Assembly: GCA_037127915.1 (NCBI GenBank)
Contig: JBAXXL010000025.1
Location: 1-57,994, forward strand
DNA from: JBAXXL01 sp037127915
GTDB taxonomy: Bacteria > Bacteroidota > Ignavibacteria > Kapaibacteriales > UBA2268
Reading direction: 5' to 3'
DNA: 57,994 bases
Part shown: positions 46,504 to 56,028 of the stretch, piece by piece
Numbering within the stretch: the first letter of the stretch is position 1
Layout of the letters: the number at the start of each line of letters is the position of its first letter
Program-made: the position numbers and the translations under genes
The notes under the pieces: generated by a model
Seen by the model: only the letters and a program-made list of their open reading frames with translations
Told to the model about the DNA's origin: nothing
Database searches by the model: none

Positions 46504-49029
46504 ATGAAGCATATATTAGTTTTGTTTTTACTGGTTATTTGTATAGCAAATTCTTATGGCCAGTTGTGGCAAGAAAACATAAAAGAGCCTGATAATTTTT
46601 ATAGCATTCGCCAAGCATATTTGCAGAAACTTGAATCAGATAAAAAAAACGCTCAGTTAAAATCAGAAGAATCCGACGGTGAAGAAGCAAAGTTCCGCCG
46701 GTGGGAATATTTGATTGAACCTCGCGTTTTCCCGTCGGGCAAACTACCAGGTTCCGGATATTTACTGGAAGAATGGAATAAATTTAAGGCTAAAAACACC
46801 GATTTCGGTGATAGCTTGTTCGACGCTAACTGGGTAACGCTCGAATCACCGGAGGGATTTCCTGACCAAGGTTATTCCGGCAGGTTGAATTGTATTGCTT
46901 TTCACCCTCTCGACACAAATATTTTTTTTGTAGGCGCTCCTGCCGGTGGTCTTTGGAAAACGAGCGACGGTGGAAAGTCCTGGGTAACTAAAACAGATAA
47001 TCTGCCGAGTTTGGGTGTTTCTGAAATAGTGATGAATTCTCAAAATCCAAATATTATGTATATGGCAACAGGCGATAGAGATGGAGCATATTTTATAAGC
47101 AATCCATATTCCTATGGCATTTTAAAAAGTACCGATGGAGGTGACACTTGGGATACAACCGGACTCAACCATATCTTTGCCGCCCAAATGACAATCCAAC
47201 GTCTGATAATTCATCCAACCAACCCGAATATTCTCTTGGCGGCAATTAGCGGTGTTAACGGTACCAGCCGTGGAATTTGGCGCACTAACGATGGCGGCAA
47301 AAAATGGACTAATATGACGGGCGGTGCGAAGTATGACGTAGAGTTTAACCCTGCCGACCCAAATATAGTCTATGCCTCCGGTTGGAAAGCTTTATTACGT
47401 TCTACCGATTGTGGATTAACTTGGAAGGGTATAACATCGGATGTTTTACCAACAACTGATATTTCCTCCTCGCGTATCGCCGTTACACCGGCAAATCCTC
47501 ATATAGTTTTCGCGCAATACCTCAATCCGAATACAGGAAATTCTTATGGATTATATAAGTCCTGCGACGACGGGATAACCTGGCAATTAATAAACAATTA
47601 TGAAATAAGTCTGCAAGGCGGATATGATTGGGTTTTGGCAGTATCACCCAAAGATACAAATACGGTTTTGTATGGCGGTCAATATATTTATGGTTCTTCA
47701 AATGGCGGAAAAACCCAAATTAATAAAACTTCAGGTCACGTTGATCACCACGATTTAGCGTATAGACCGGGTACAAGCGTGCTTTACAATTGCAACGATG
47801 GAGGAATTTATAAATCTTACGATAATGGCAGTTCTTGGTTGAACTTGAATAAAGGTTTACAAACCTTTCAGTTCTATAGATTAGGTTCTTCGCAGACTAA
47901 TGAAAATGCTATTATAACCGGTGCGCAGGATAACGGCACTCAAAAACACAATGCAACAGCTTGGTATCAATTTGGTCAGCTTGCCGATGGTATGGAATGT
48001 ATCTTTGATTTCAGCGATAACAACATATTTTATACTGCAAATCAATATGGTTACTTAACACGTTATGGCGCCGGCACTGGTTTTAAATTCCCGCCTACAG
48101 CTGGAGATTCAAGGTATTGTGCGTGGGTAACACCATATCTGATTCATCCAACAAATCCAAAAATACTATATTTTGGTGCTAAAGATGTTTATAAAACTAC
48201 CGACCGGGGGAATTCCTGGGTTAATTATTCATCTCAATTGACTGCTGACGATGGCGTTGGTGGTGGTATGCTGCGCTGGATGGCTATTTCGGAATCCAAT
48301 CCGGAAAATTACCTTTATGCCGCGTCTTATGTTGTAGTTTACAAAACTTCAGACGGTGGAAAAAATTGGAGCAATATCACGTCCAACCTCCCCACTTCAG
48401 CCGGTTGTTATGATTGTTCTGCGATAAGCAGTGTTACCGTTCATCCGCTAAATCCAAATATTGTTTGGGTGACAATGTCGGGTTTTTCCGCGCCAAATAA
48501 GGTATTTGAGTCAACTGACGGCGGTGTTGTATGGAATAATATCACCGAGAATCTGCCGAATATTCCAATCAACTGTATGGTTTACCAAAAAGACAGCAAA
48601 GATATTTTATATATCGGTACTGATTTAGGAATATTCTATAAATATAACACCGATAAAAATTGGAAACCATTTATGAAGGGTTTGCCAAGTGTGCCTGTTT
48701 CGGAGATGGAAATTCAGTATGCTTCCGGGAAATTGCGCGCCGCGACTTTCGGTAGAGGATTGTGGGAATCGAATGTTTGGGGTGCTATTTCAGGAGTGGA
48801 AACCGAAGCCGAAAAAAATCAAAAATGGCTATACCCCAATCCGGCAAGTAGTTATATAACCTTTCCTGAATCGCTAACATTTAGTAATGCCCCAATCACA
48901 ATCTATTCTTCTTTAGGAACAGTTGTTTATCAAGGCAATGCCACAAAAAAAATGGATGTCTCACACTTAACATCGGGAATATACTTTGTCAAATCGGGTG
49001 ACAGAATATTGAAATTTGTAAAGAAATAA
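46504..49029 (+). CDS. Large secreted sortilin/BNR propeller with T9SS sorting domain
   Basis: An 841-residue secreted protein with signal peptide (MKHILVLFLLVICIANSYG). BNR/sortilin-type repeats run through most of the chain (GGLWKTSDGGKSW, GILKSTDGGDTW, GIWRTNDGGKKW, DVYKTTDRGNSW, VYKTSDGGKNW, VFESTDGGVVW), interleaved with HPTNPNI-type turns, implying one or two large propellers. A T9SS type A domain closes the chain (KWLYPNPASSYITFPES, IYSSLGTVVY, LTSGIYFVKSG). A TTG at 46492 would add four residues; ATG 46504 is preferred. Confidence 0.9.
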   Translation: MKHILVLFLLVICIANSYGQLWQENIKEPDNFYSIRQAYLQKLESDKKNAQLKSEESDGEEAKFRRWEYLIEPRVFPSGKLPGSGYLLEEWNKFKAKNTDFGDSLFDANWVTLESPEGFPDQGYSGRLNCIAFHPLDTNIFFVGAPAGGLWKTSDGGKSWVTKTDNLPSLGVSEIVMNSQNPNIMYMATGDRDGAYFISNPYSYGILKSTDGGDTWDTTGLNHIFAAQMTIQRLIIHPTNPNILLAAISGVNGTSRGIWRTNDGGKKWTNMTGGAKYDVEFNPADPNIVYASGWKALLRSTDCGLTWKGITSDVLPTTDISSSRIAVTPANPHIVFAQYLNPNTGNSYGLYKSCDDGITWQLINNYEISLQGGYDWVLAVSPKDTNTVLYGGQYIYGSSNGGKTQINKTSGHVDHHDLAYRPGTSVLYNCNDGGIYKSYDNGSSWLNLNKGLQTFQFYRLGSSQTNENAIITGAQDNGTQKHNATAWYQFGQLADGMECIFDFSDNNIFYTANQYGYLTRYGAGTGFKFPPTAGDSRYCAWVTPYLIHPTNPKILYFGAKDVYKTTDRGNSWVNYSSQLTADDGVGGGMLRWMAISESNPENYLYAASYVVVYKTSDGGKNWSNITSNLPTSAGCYDCSAISSVTVHPLNPNIVWVTMSGFSAPNKVFESTDGGVVWNNITENLPNIPINCMVYQKDSKDILYIGTDLGIFYKYNTDKNWKPFMKGLPSVPVSEMEIQYASGKLRAATFGRGLWESNVWGAISGVETEAEKNQKWLYPNPASSYITFPESLTFSNAPITIYSSLGTVVYQGNATKKMDVSHLTSGIYFVKSGDRILKFVKK

Positions 49030-49043
49030 ACTATTAATAATAT

Positions 49044-49895
49044 ATGGATAAGTTGATGAAAAGAATTTTTTTTATACTAAGTATCATTTTTATAGCTCTA
49101 ATGTCAAATTCATGTTCTCATAAAGAATCGATTAAAATGACACCTGAAGAGCAAAGAATTATGGATAAGTTACGACTCTCGAAAACCAACGAATATGTTG
49201 CTTTATCATATTATTTAGCCCAATATGATAGGGTTGCTTGGGTTTCTAGTGATTTAGTTATGCAAGAACCAAAGGACATCATATCGAAAATGGGACGTGA
49301 ATGGTTTTGTTTCGAAGATAGTTTAAATAGATGGCACGCCATTTATGGGAATTACTCCTTTGGATCATATACGCCTTTATTACATTATGTTATGGATTCT
49401 GTATTAACTGACTTAAAAAAGACAGATATTGTGAAAGAGAGTTTCTTTAATGATTATGCAGAAGTCATTAAAAGAGGTTACGAGGAACTGGAAAAGGATT
49501 CAGTCAATATGAATATGAGATATAACCACTTTATAAAAATGGACTCATTGAAAAATATTTCAATTTGGTTTTTCCCAGGTATACAACAAGAAAACAAGGC
49601 AGTTTATGGTTGTGAATATTATTATAAATTTGATCCAAAAGTAGAAACTATTCTCGAAAAGAATATTGTTAAAGGGCCATTGATGTATAATGTGTTAGAT
49701 GAAACCAAAAAAATATACCTGCATTACGAAAAGTACGAAACTCCACCGCTACAAGCAATTTTTTATGCTGTTTATTTCAAAAAGTATTTTGCAGAAATTA
49801 ATATTGTTACCAAAGATATGCTTTGTACAATCATCGGTAATTTTATAGTATCAGTTCCTCTTTCTGAGTTAAAAGACAAGCCTATTAATAAATAA
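49044..49895 (+). CDS. Lipoprotein of unknown function
   Basis: A 283-residue lipoprotein with lipobox SNSC; the signal fits better if translation starts at ATG 49056 (MKRIFF). The mature part is mixed alpha/beta with no known motif: VAWVSSDLVMQEPKDIISKMGREWFCFEDSLNRWHAIYGNYS is distinctive. Function is unknown. It begins 14 bp after the T9SS propeller gene and may be co-transcribed with it. Confidence 0.7.
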   Translation: MDKLMKRIFFILSIIFIALMSNSCSHKESIKMTPEEQRIMDKLRLSKTNEYVALSYYLAQYDRVAWVSSDLVMQEPKDIISKMGREWFCFEDSLNRWHAIYGNYSFGSYTPLLHYVMDSVLTDLKKTDIVKESFFNDYAEVIKRGYEELEKDSVNMNMRYNHFIKMDSLKNISIWFFPGIQQENKAVYGCEYYYKFDPKVETILEKNIVKGPLMYNVLDETKKIYLHYEKYETPPLQAIFYAVYFKKYFAEINIVTKDMLCTIIGNFIVSVPLSELKDKPINK

Positions 49896-49929
49896 AATTA
49901 AACTTCAAATTAGGTTGTAAATCCGTTTG

Positions 49930-49960
49930 GTTCCAAAGTATCTGCTTTGGAACTTTTTTT
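49930..49960 (+). terminator. Intrinsic terminator after the lipoprotein gene
   Basis: GTTCCAAAG, loop TATCTG, CTTTGGAAC and seven T residues form a perfect 9-bp stem and U-tract 34 bp after the stop codon at 49895. Confidence 0.88.
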
Positions 49961-50027
49961 ACATAACGATTTGAGATACATCTTTGATCACGTAGTGATG
50001 GGACATGCTCAATATTTTATTCACTAT

Positions 50028-50060
50028 AAAAAAAGCCCGGCTGTCATTAACAACCGGACC
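50028..50060 (-). terminator. Intrinsic terminator of the nfn operon
   Basis: On the minus strand GGTCCGGTTG pairs with CAGCCGGGCT (10 bp including G-U wobbles) and is followed by seven T residues. On the plus strand the stem has mismatches, so the minus direction is favoured. It lies about 290 bp after the nfnB stop. Confidence 0.7.
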
Positions 50061-50349
50061 TTTTTTTTCTCAAGAGAAAGTCTCATGAAAAAATTATTTG
50101 CATTTATAAAAACGAGTAATTGAACTGTTTATTTTATGTTTTAAAAAAAAAGATAATCCACAAGGTCGCTTCTGCAAAATCCTTTAATCAATCAAATCCC
50201 ACAAATCCTCGTTCAGAAATTGAAGATGGATTCTTCACTTCGTTCAGAATGACATAACTATTTATGTATCCAAGAGATTCCCGCTTCCGCGGGATTGACA
50301 CAACATATCTTCTTTACTTTATGAACTTGATAAACTTTATAAACTAATG

Positions 50350-51771
50350 TTACCAGATTCCGGATTGCAAAAAATCTTCAATCGATTTGGCGGCTGTACG
50401 TCCCGCACCCATCGCTAAAATTACTGTTGCTCCGCCGGTTACAATATCGCCGCCTGCAAATACACCAACCATATTTGTTCTCATCGAAGCTTCGTCAACC
50501 AATATGTTGCCCCATTTGTTGACATTCAACTCAGGTGTAGCACGGCTGATAATCGGATTCGAGCCATTGCCGATTGCAATCACAGCCACGTCAATATCAA
50601 TAGTATCAATAGCTCCTTCGATAGGCACCGGTTTGCGTCTGCCGGAATCATCGGGTTCGCCTAATTCCATTCTCTGCAATCGAAGCCCTGTTAAGCGGCC
50701 TTCGTCGTTACCAAGGAATTCTAAAGGAGCTGTTAAGAGCATAAATTCGACACCTTCTTCTTTTGCGTGATGGATTTCTTCAACACGCGCTGGCATTTCT
50801 TTTTCTGTACGTCTGTAGCTGATTACCGCACGTTTAGCACCCAATCGAAGAGCGGTTCTGACAGCATCCATTGCTGTATTACCGCCACCAAAAACGACAA
50901 CGGTTTTATCTTTAATATCGTACATCGGTGTATCGTAATGCTCCGGATCGTAGGCTTTCATCAAATTAACGCGGGTCAAATATTCATTCGATGAATAAAT
51001 ACCGTTGAAATTCTCACCCGGTATATTCAAAAAGTAAGGCAAACCCGCGCCGACTGCAACAAATATAGCATCGAAGCGTTCGCGGAGTTCGTCGATAGTT
51101 TCGGTTAAACCTATGATGTAATTCGTTACAAATTCGACACCAGCGTTTTGCAAAGATTTGATCTCTGCTTGTACGATTTCCTTAGGTAAGCGGAATTCAG
51201 GAATTCCATACATTAATACTCCGCCCAAACCGTGCAGTGCCTCGAAAATTGTTACTTCGTGTCCGAATTGTACCAAATCGCCCGCACAGCTTAACCCCGC
51301 AGGACCACCACCAATAATGGCGATTTTTTTGCCGGTAGGCGTACCAACCTTAATATTCTGGATGCCGATATTTTCGCGTTCCCAATCCGCGGCAAAACGT
51401 TCTAAATTGCCAACGGCTACTGAGCGTCCTTTCTTCTCTAATATACAGACTTTTTCGCATTGCTCTTCCTGAGGGCAAACTCTACCGCAAACAGCAGGCA
51501 AGGCATTGTCTTCCTTCAAAATTTTTGCGGCTAAAGCAAAATCTTCGTCGGCAATCGCAATTATAAATTCAGGGATTTTTACTGCTACCGGGCATCCGGC
51601 AACACAAAGTGGTTTTTTACATCTAATACAGCGGTTCGCTTCTTCAACAGCCATTTCTTTTGTCAAGCCGTAATTTACTTCCAGAAAATTGTGACTTCTA
51701 ACTTGCGGATCTTGCTCCGGCATTTGAATCCTATCTATTTGCATTCTTTCTTTTGTTGTCATTTCACTCAT
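50350..51771 (-). CDS. nfnB: NADP-binding subunit of electron-bifurcating Nfn (GltD-like)
   Basis: A 473-residue flavoprotein of the glutamate-synthase small-subunit family. N-terminal ferredoxin-like cysteines form two [4Fe-4S] sites (CIRCKKPLCVAGCP and CGRVCPQEEQCEKVC); two Rossmann folds follow, FAD-binding IAIIGGGPAGLSCAGDL and NAD(P)-binding VVVFGGGNTAMDAVRTAL. Together with the downstream-strand partner NfnA it would couple NADH and reduced ferredoxin to NADP+ reduction. GltD is the alternative, but the immediate pairing with the FAD/NAD-binding NfnA subunit and the absence of gltB favour Nfn. It starts at the base right after the nfnA stop. Confidence 0.9.
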   Translation of the reverse strand: MSEMTTKERMQIDRIQMPEQDPQVRSHNFLEVNYGLTKEMAVEEANRCIRCKKPLCVAGCPVAVKIPEFIIAIADEDFALAAKILKEDNALPAVCGRVCPQEEQCEKVCILEKKGRSVAVGNLERFAADWERENIGIQNIKVGTPTGKKIAIIGGGPAGLSCAGDLVQFGHEVTIFEALHGLGGVLMYGIPEFRLPKEIVQAEIKSLQNAGVEFVTNYIIGLTETIDELRERFDAIFVAVGAGLPYFLNIPGENFNGIYSSNEYLTRVNLMKAYDPEHYDTPMYDIKDKTVVVFGGGNTAMDAVRTALRLGAKRAVISYRRTEKEMPARVEEIHHAKEEGVEFMLLTAPLEFLGNDEGRLTGLRLQRMELGEPDDSGRRKPVPIEGAIDTIDIDVAVIAIGNGSNPIISRATPELNVNKWGNILVDEASMRTNMVGVFAGGDIVTGGATVILAMGAGRTAAKSIEDFLQSGIW

Positions 51772-52614
51772 TTAGATACCCATCCCCTCTAATTTGCAAT
51801 TATGTTTTATAACTGAATCCGCTTCCTGAATAGCATAGTTTGCGTTACGTTTCATTAAAGTATCGAAATCAACCAAATGAGCATCGAATTCAGGTCCGTC
51901 CACACAAGCGAAAAATGTTTTGCCACCAACCGAAACTCGGCATCCGCCACACATTCCCGTGCCGTCAACCATTATCGGGTTCAAGCTTACAACGGTTTTA
52001 ATATTATATCCCCTTGTCAAATCCGCAACCGCTTTCATCATTGCAATTGGACCAATCGCCAAAACGAAATCAATTTTTTCGCCTGATTTAATCAATTCTT
52101 CTAATTTCTGAGTAACAAATCCGTGAAAACCATAGCTACCGTCGTCTGTTGTTGGATAAACTTCGTCGGAACATTCTCTAAGTTCGTTCTCTAGTATCAC
52201 AAATTCCTTCGTTCTTCCACCGATTATGCTGATAACTTTATTACCGGCATCTTTCAGTGCTTTAGCGGTTGGGAATGCAATTGCTGTTCCTACACCGCCG
52301 CCGATAACAACCGCGGTGCCGAAGTTTTCGATTTCGGATGCTTTACCCAACGGACCGGCAACATCTAATATAGAGTCGCCAGTTTCTAAGGCGTTCAGCA
52401 TTTTGGTAGTTTTGCCTATTCCTTGAACTATGATTGTGATACTGCCTTCTTGGACATTTGAATCGGCTATAGTAATTGGTATTCTCTCCCCCGTTTCGTT
52501 TACGCGGAGTATAACAAATTGTCCGGCTAATCGTTTCTTAGCTATTTGCGGCGCTTCGATTCTAAATAGCTTTATATCGGGACCTATGAATTTTGCTTCT
52601 AAGATTTTGTACAT
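51772..52614 (-). CDS. nfnA: FAD/NAD(H)-binding [2Fe-2S] subunit of Nfn
   Basis: A 280-residue ferredoxin-NADP reductase-like subunit related to PyrK/HydG electron-transfer proteins. FAD-binding and NAD-binding domains (VIGGGVGTAIAFPTAKAL) are followed by a cysteine cluster GMCGGCRVSVGGKTFFACVDG for the [2Fe-2S] centre. In Nfn this subunit oxidises NADH and passes electrons to the bifurcating flavin in NfnB. It is the first gene of the nfnAB operon. Confidence 0.9.
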   Translation of the reverse strand: MYKILEAKFIGPDIKLFRIEAPQIAKKRLAGQFVILRVNETGERIPITIADSNVQEGSITIIVQGIGKTTKMLNALETGDSILDVAGPLGKASEIENFGTAVVIGGGVGTAIAFPTAKALKDAGNKVISIIGGRTKEFVILENELRECSDEVYPTTDDGSYGFHGFVTQKLEELIKSGEKIDFVLAIGPIAMMKAVADLTRGYNIKTVVSLNPIMVDGTGMCGGCRVSVGGKTFFACVDGPEFDAHLVDFDTLMKRNANYAIQEADSVIKHNCKLEGMGI

Positions 52615-52882
52615 TATTTTATTATATTAATTTAAGTTTTTCAATTTTTAATGATTACAAAATTACTTAAAAACCTTGAATTATGAAAATATGCGTGTAA
52701 AATTTCACAAAAAAATATTTCTGTATTGTTTGAAATAAGAATAATTTTAAATTTTATGATTTAAGTTGTAATTTTTGAATGTGAAGTAGATGTGATTTGT
52801 ATTTTGATAAATTATTAAAAATAATATTTCCTCTACTAAATTCGTCTTAAAAGTATTAAAAAATCAATGAAGATAATTAATT

Positions 52883-53098
52883 ATGTATCAGTCACAAGTA
52901 TTAACGCATTATGATTTGCTTCCCGAAAGTTATAAGAAGGAGGCGGATGATTTTATAGAAGATTTATTCTTAAAAGCCTCTGAAATTTCAAATGGTAAAA
53001 AATCTAATTGTCGAGATGGTTTCGGTAGTTTAAAGGGCTTAATTAAAATTGCTGATGACTTTGATGAACCGCTTGAGGACTTCAAGGAATATATGTAA
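52883..53098 (+). CDS. DUF2281-like antitoxin of a PIN-domain toxin
   Basis: A 71-residue protein beginning MYQSQVLTHYDLLPESYKKEADDFIEDLF, a short helix pattern typical of DUF2281-type VapB antitoxins; the C-terminal GFGSLKGLIKIADDFDEPLEDFKEYM is the toxin-binding tail (compare the GSLKGLI/FGSAKGLI motif). It overlaps the toxin start by one base (TAATG). It is intact although the toxin frame is broken. Confidence 0.85.
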   Translation: MYQSQVLTHYDLLPESYKKEADDFIEDLFLKASEISNGKKSNCRDGFGSLKGLIKIADDFDEPLEDFKEYM

Positions 53099-53480
53099 TG
53101 AACATTATTTTAGATACTCACGCCTTAATTTGGTGGTTGGAAGGCATCCAAATCTTAGCAAAAACGCTATTAATACAATAGAAAGCTTCGAAAATAAAAT
53201 TTATATTAGTATCGCTAGTTTATGGGAAATGTCTATAAAGATTAAATTGAATAAACTTGAACTAAACATTCAACTGAACCAGTTAAAATCTCATTTAAAG
53301 CTGAAAAGTGTTGAAATACTTCCAATCGTTTTCGATGATATTTTGATTAATGCAACACTTGAGAATCATCATAATGACCCATTTGATAGAATAATAATTG
53401 CCCAATCTATACATAATAAATTCTCGATCATTACTTATGACAAAAATTTCAAAAAATATGGTATAAGTTTGATTAACTAA
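53098..53480 (+). pseudogene. vapC: PIN-domain (VapC-like) toxin, frameshifted
   Basis: A VapC-family ribonuclease interrupted by a one-base frameshift. Frame 1 starts at ATG 53098 with MNIILDTHALIWWLEG, including the first catalytic Asp, then reaches a stop within 12 codons of the break. The rest continues in the next frame from CCA at 53148: PNLSKNAINTIESFENKIYISIASLWEMSI..., with the conserved Glu in SLWEM and the Asp pair in HHNDPFDRIIIAQ. The break is at 53146-53147 after GAAGGC, where one base appears to be missing. It is either a genuine inactivation or a sequencing/assembly error. Confidence 0.85.
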
Positions 53481-53499
53481 TCTCACTTGAAAACTAAAC

Positions 53500-53630
53500 C
53501 GGGCTGTCTCTAAGCGACAAATTGCAATAACAGACAAGAATATCTGTCATACTATACCATTGTTTAATAGTAGTTTAGACATTCTTGTCTGAGTTGTTAT
53601 GTTAAATTAGGAGTTGTGAGACAGCTCCCG
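53500..53630. mobile_element. MITE-like element, subfamily 2
   Basis: A 131-bp element with ends CGGGCTGTCTC and GAGACAGCTCCCG. Its interior shares AACAGACAAGAAT and TTAGACATTCTTGTCTGAG with 13431-13533 but not with the subfamily 1 interiors. It lies between the broken vapC and the M1 peptidase 3' ends. No transposase. Confidence 0.75.
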
Positions 53631-53643
53631 ATAGTCAAAAACA

Positions 53644-55614
53644 TTATTCTATCATAAAATTTCCTACAGCAGTTTTTTCATTACTATTAATAACTATGAT
53701 ATATTTCCCTGATGAAAAATTATTAGTTTCTATTTTTATTGCATTATCCCCACAATTGACGGAAAATGATATAGTTTTGATTTTTTCTCCGATAGCATCA
53801 TATATTTCGATTTCAATATTCGCAAATTTTTCTGAATTATAAACCACTCCAATTTCATTTCCTTTTTCCACGATATTCGGATAAATCACCAATGGTTGAA
53901 TGTTTTGTTCATCGTTCACTCCAACAATTTTCTGATTACTGCAACGGAGCAAAGAAACAGATTTTTCACCGGTATTTACAGAAATACTTTTAACCGGCAT
54001 AGTAAAACCGGAAACATCGAACTCGGTGTGCTTTTCACTGATATAATTAACAATTGTGTTTTTTGACCCGTCTTTATTATTAAATGTTATTTCTACAGGT
54101 AAATTCCTGAAAAGTGCAGTATCGGCTTGGATTTGATCGATTATTACTTTTGTTGCGATTTCCATTCCGATTGATTCGAAATACTCTTTGTTTACGGTAA
54201 CAGTTATATTCGGAAATTCACTCCAATAGACCCATTGTTTGAAAAACCAATTATAATCCGCTTTGGTATATTCGTTAACAAAAGCTATAAATTCATTGGT
54301 CGAAATATTTTTATTAGCGTAAGTTGAATAATAATCTTTCAACATAGGATCGAAAACTTTGTTCCCCAATTCCTGACGCAACATAGCCAAAACTGCGGCA
54401 CCTTTATTGTATATTGTTCTTGGGTAATTACCTACAACCTTACGGTCAAAATCATAAAGCGGGTTTTTCTTTTCGATTGTTGCAGTTGAATAAATATATT
54501 GAAAAACTTCGGTAGTAACTGCTTTAAAATAATCTTTCTCGTTTGTATGATAGTCATTAAACAAACATTGCCCAAATTCCGCGAAGGATTCACTCAACCA
54601 AGCGTCTCGATAATCTTTTACGGAAATACAATTGCCGAACCATTGGTGCATCAACTCGTGAATCATCATCGGTTCATAGCCATCATTGGCTTTGTAAGCG
54701 TCATCGAAAACAGATTGCGCATAATTAATTAAGGTTTGGTGCTCCATAGAACCTTTTTCAGTCATCACATATCCCACTTTTTCAAATGGGTAGGAACCAT
54801 AGGTTTTTTCACCAAAGGTTACTATATCAGCTATGTTTTTGAAAACGGTTTTTACTTTGAGCGTATCAGCCGGTTTTGTATAAATATTTGCTTCTAATCC
54901 TTGGTGTATTGGCAAGGTTGTTTTTATAAAATCACCTAATGCAAAATTTAACAGGTATGTAGCCGCTGGTTGGGTTGTTTCCCATTCATAAACATCAGTA
55001 CCATTGTCCGGTTGGGAGAATTTTATTAAATTGCCATTAGAAACAAGAACTTTGCCTGCAGGTACCACGAAACGTCCGTGAAATATTGCTTTGTCTGAGG
55101 GATGGTCATAGCAAGGGAACCAATATCGAGCGGCTGAAACTTCTTTGTTCTGCATACCGATACCCATATTGTATAGTATATTGTCATTATTATTAATACC
55201 GCCCCAAGAATATATGCCGCCTTCGTTTATCATTGTGCCGGAGTAATCAATGTTGATTGTGTCTTCGCCACCGGCATTTTTTGGGGGTTTAACTTTGTAA
55301 GACTGAATTCCTTGCTCATCAACAAATGCTATATATATAGTTCTAACACCATTATAAAATACCGAATCCGGTTTAATCCCTATTGCGTGGAAATAAAATT
55401 CTGAATTTTCAGTCAAATCAACCCACCGCAGAATTATAGTAGAAGAACCCTTGGCAGTTGTTAAAGGATAATCCGTCAAATCTAAATTAACATCATATTG
55501 TATAACATCGAATGGCTGAAGAATGTATTTTTCGGGTGATGATGGAAGAGAATAGCTGATGCTACTTATAAATAATAACATTAACAATGTAGATGAAAAT
55601 AATCGTAAATTCAT
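53644..55614 (-). CDS. Secreted M1-family metallopeptidase with T9SS sorting domain
   Basis: A 656-residue exported aminopeptidase-N-like enzyme. Signal peptide (about 1-23), N-terminal beta domain, then the catalytic domain with GSMEHQ at 288-293 (the substrate-binding GxMEN variant), zinc motif HELMHQW at 319-325 and third ligand E342 in WLSESFAEF. The C-terminal helical domain of the family appears to be absent, and residues about 570-656 form a T9SS type A domain (LVIYPNIVEKGNEIGVVY, EIYDAIGEKIKTI, FSSGKYIIVIN). It is thus likely a cell-surface or secreted peptidase for nutrient peptide breakdown. Confidence 0.92.
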   Translation of the reverse strand: MNLRLFSSTLLMLLFISSISYSLPSSPEKYILQPFDVIQYDVNLDLTDYPLTTAKGSSTIILRWVDLTENSEFYFHAIGIKPDSVFYNGVRTIYIAFVDEQGIQSYKVKPPKNAGGEDTINIDYSGTMINEGGIYSWGGINNNDNILYNMGIGMQNKEVSAARYWFPCYDHPSDKAIFHGRFVVPAGKVLVSNGNLIKFSQPDNGTDVYEWETTQPAATYLLNFALGDFIKTTLPIHQGLEANIYTKPADTLKVKTVFKNIADIVTFGEKTYGSYPFEKVGYVMTEKGSMEHQTLINYAQSVFDDAYKANDGYEPMMIHELMHQWFGNCISVKDYRDAWLSESFAEFGQCLFNDYHTNEKDYFKAVTTEVFQYIYSTATIEKKNPLYDFDRKVVGNYPRTIYNKGAAVLAMLRQELGNKVFDPMLKDYYSTYANKNISTNEFIAFVNEYTKADYNWFFKQWVYWSEFPNITVTVNKEYFESIGMEIATKVIIDQIQADTALFRNLPVEITFNNKDGSKNTIVNYISEKHTEFDVSGFTMPVKSISVNTGEKSVSLLRCSNQKIVGVNDEQNIQPLVIYPNIVEKGNEIGVVYNSEKFANIEIEIYDAIGEKIKTISFSVNCGDNAIKIETNNFSSGKYIIVINSNEKTAVGNFMIE

Positions 55615-55852
55615 ATAGTACCTTTTTCGAAATTCGGGATTAATAATTAATCAAAATACAATTTTTTTTTAAAATTTTTATGAAAAAATGTTCATTATTA
55701 AAATAAATTAATTAATTTAGAATGGGCAAATTTGTACATTATTAAAAAGTGTAATCAAAATTGCGGTAACTTTGAACAATACTATATCATTATTTATGAT
55801 ATAGATAAATATACAAATTGTTGTTTTTAAAATTATTAAAAATTAAACAAAT

Positions 55853-56011
55853 ATGGCAAATACAGATTATCCTCGCGAACAGAGTACATTTGAGACTGAA
55901 AAGAATTCAAATCCTAATTCAATATCAAAGAATAAATTGGGTGCACTTTCCGTGGCAGTAAATATCGTTTCCAAAGGTGAAGCGAAAATCGTAAAAATTG
56001 AAAAATTATAA
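55853..56011 (+). CDS. Small protein upstream of the carboxyltransferase
   Basis: A 52-residue ORF (MANTDYPREQSTFETEKNSN at the start, KGEAKIVKIEKL at the end). It is hydrophilic and has no membrane helix, so it is not an OadG-like gamma subunit. The gap to the next ATG is 17 bp, suggesting co-translation with the carboxyltransferase gene. Identity unknown; it may be chance, though the strong adjacency argues for it. Confidence 0.5.
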   Translation: MANTDYPREQSTFETEKNSNPNSISKNKLGALSVAVNIVSKGEAKIVKIEKL

Positions 56012-56028
56012 TAAAGCAAGATATAAAT

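Larger units (their letters stand above)
49896..50349. other. Gene-free convergent region with terminators and repeats
   Basis: 454 bp between convergent genes. It holds two terminators (listed separately), the GGATTCTTCACTTCGTTCAG repeat at about 50228-50247 that also occurs near 2913, and the GATTCCCGCTTCCGCGGGAT palindrome at 50276-50295. Nothing coding is seen. Confidence 0.65.

Noticed and set aside
50387..50770. Plus-strand open frame opposite nfnB
   Set aside because: Antisense to a conserved iron-sulphur flavoprotein; low-complexity Pro/Ser composition is typical of a shadow frame.
53049..53480. A 143-codon protein starting at 53049
   Set aside because: Its first 30 or so codons overlap the antitoxin in another frame; only the part from 53148 belongs to the broken PIN toxin.
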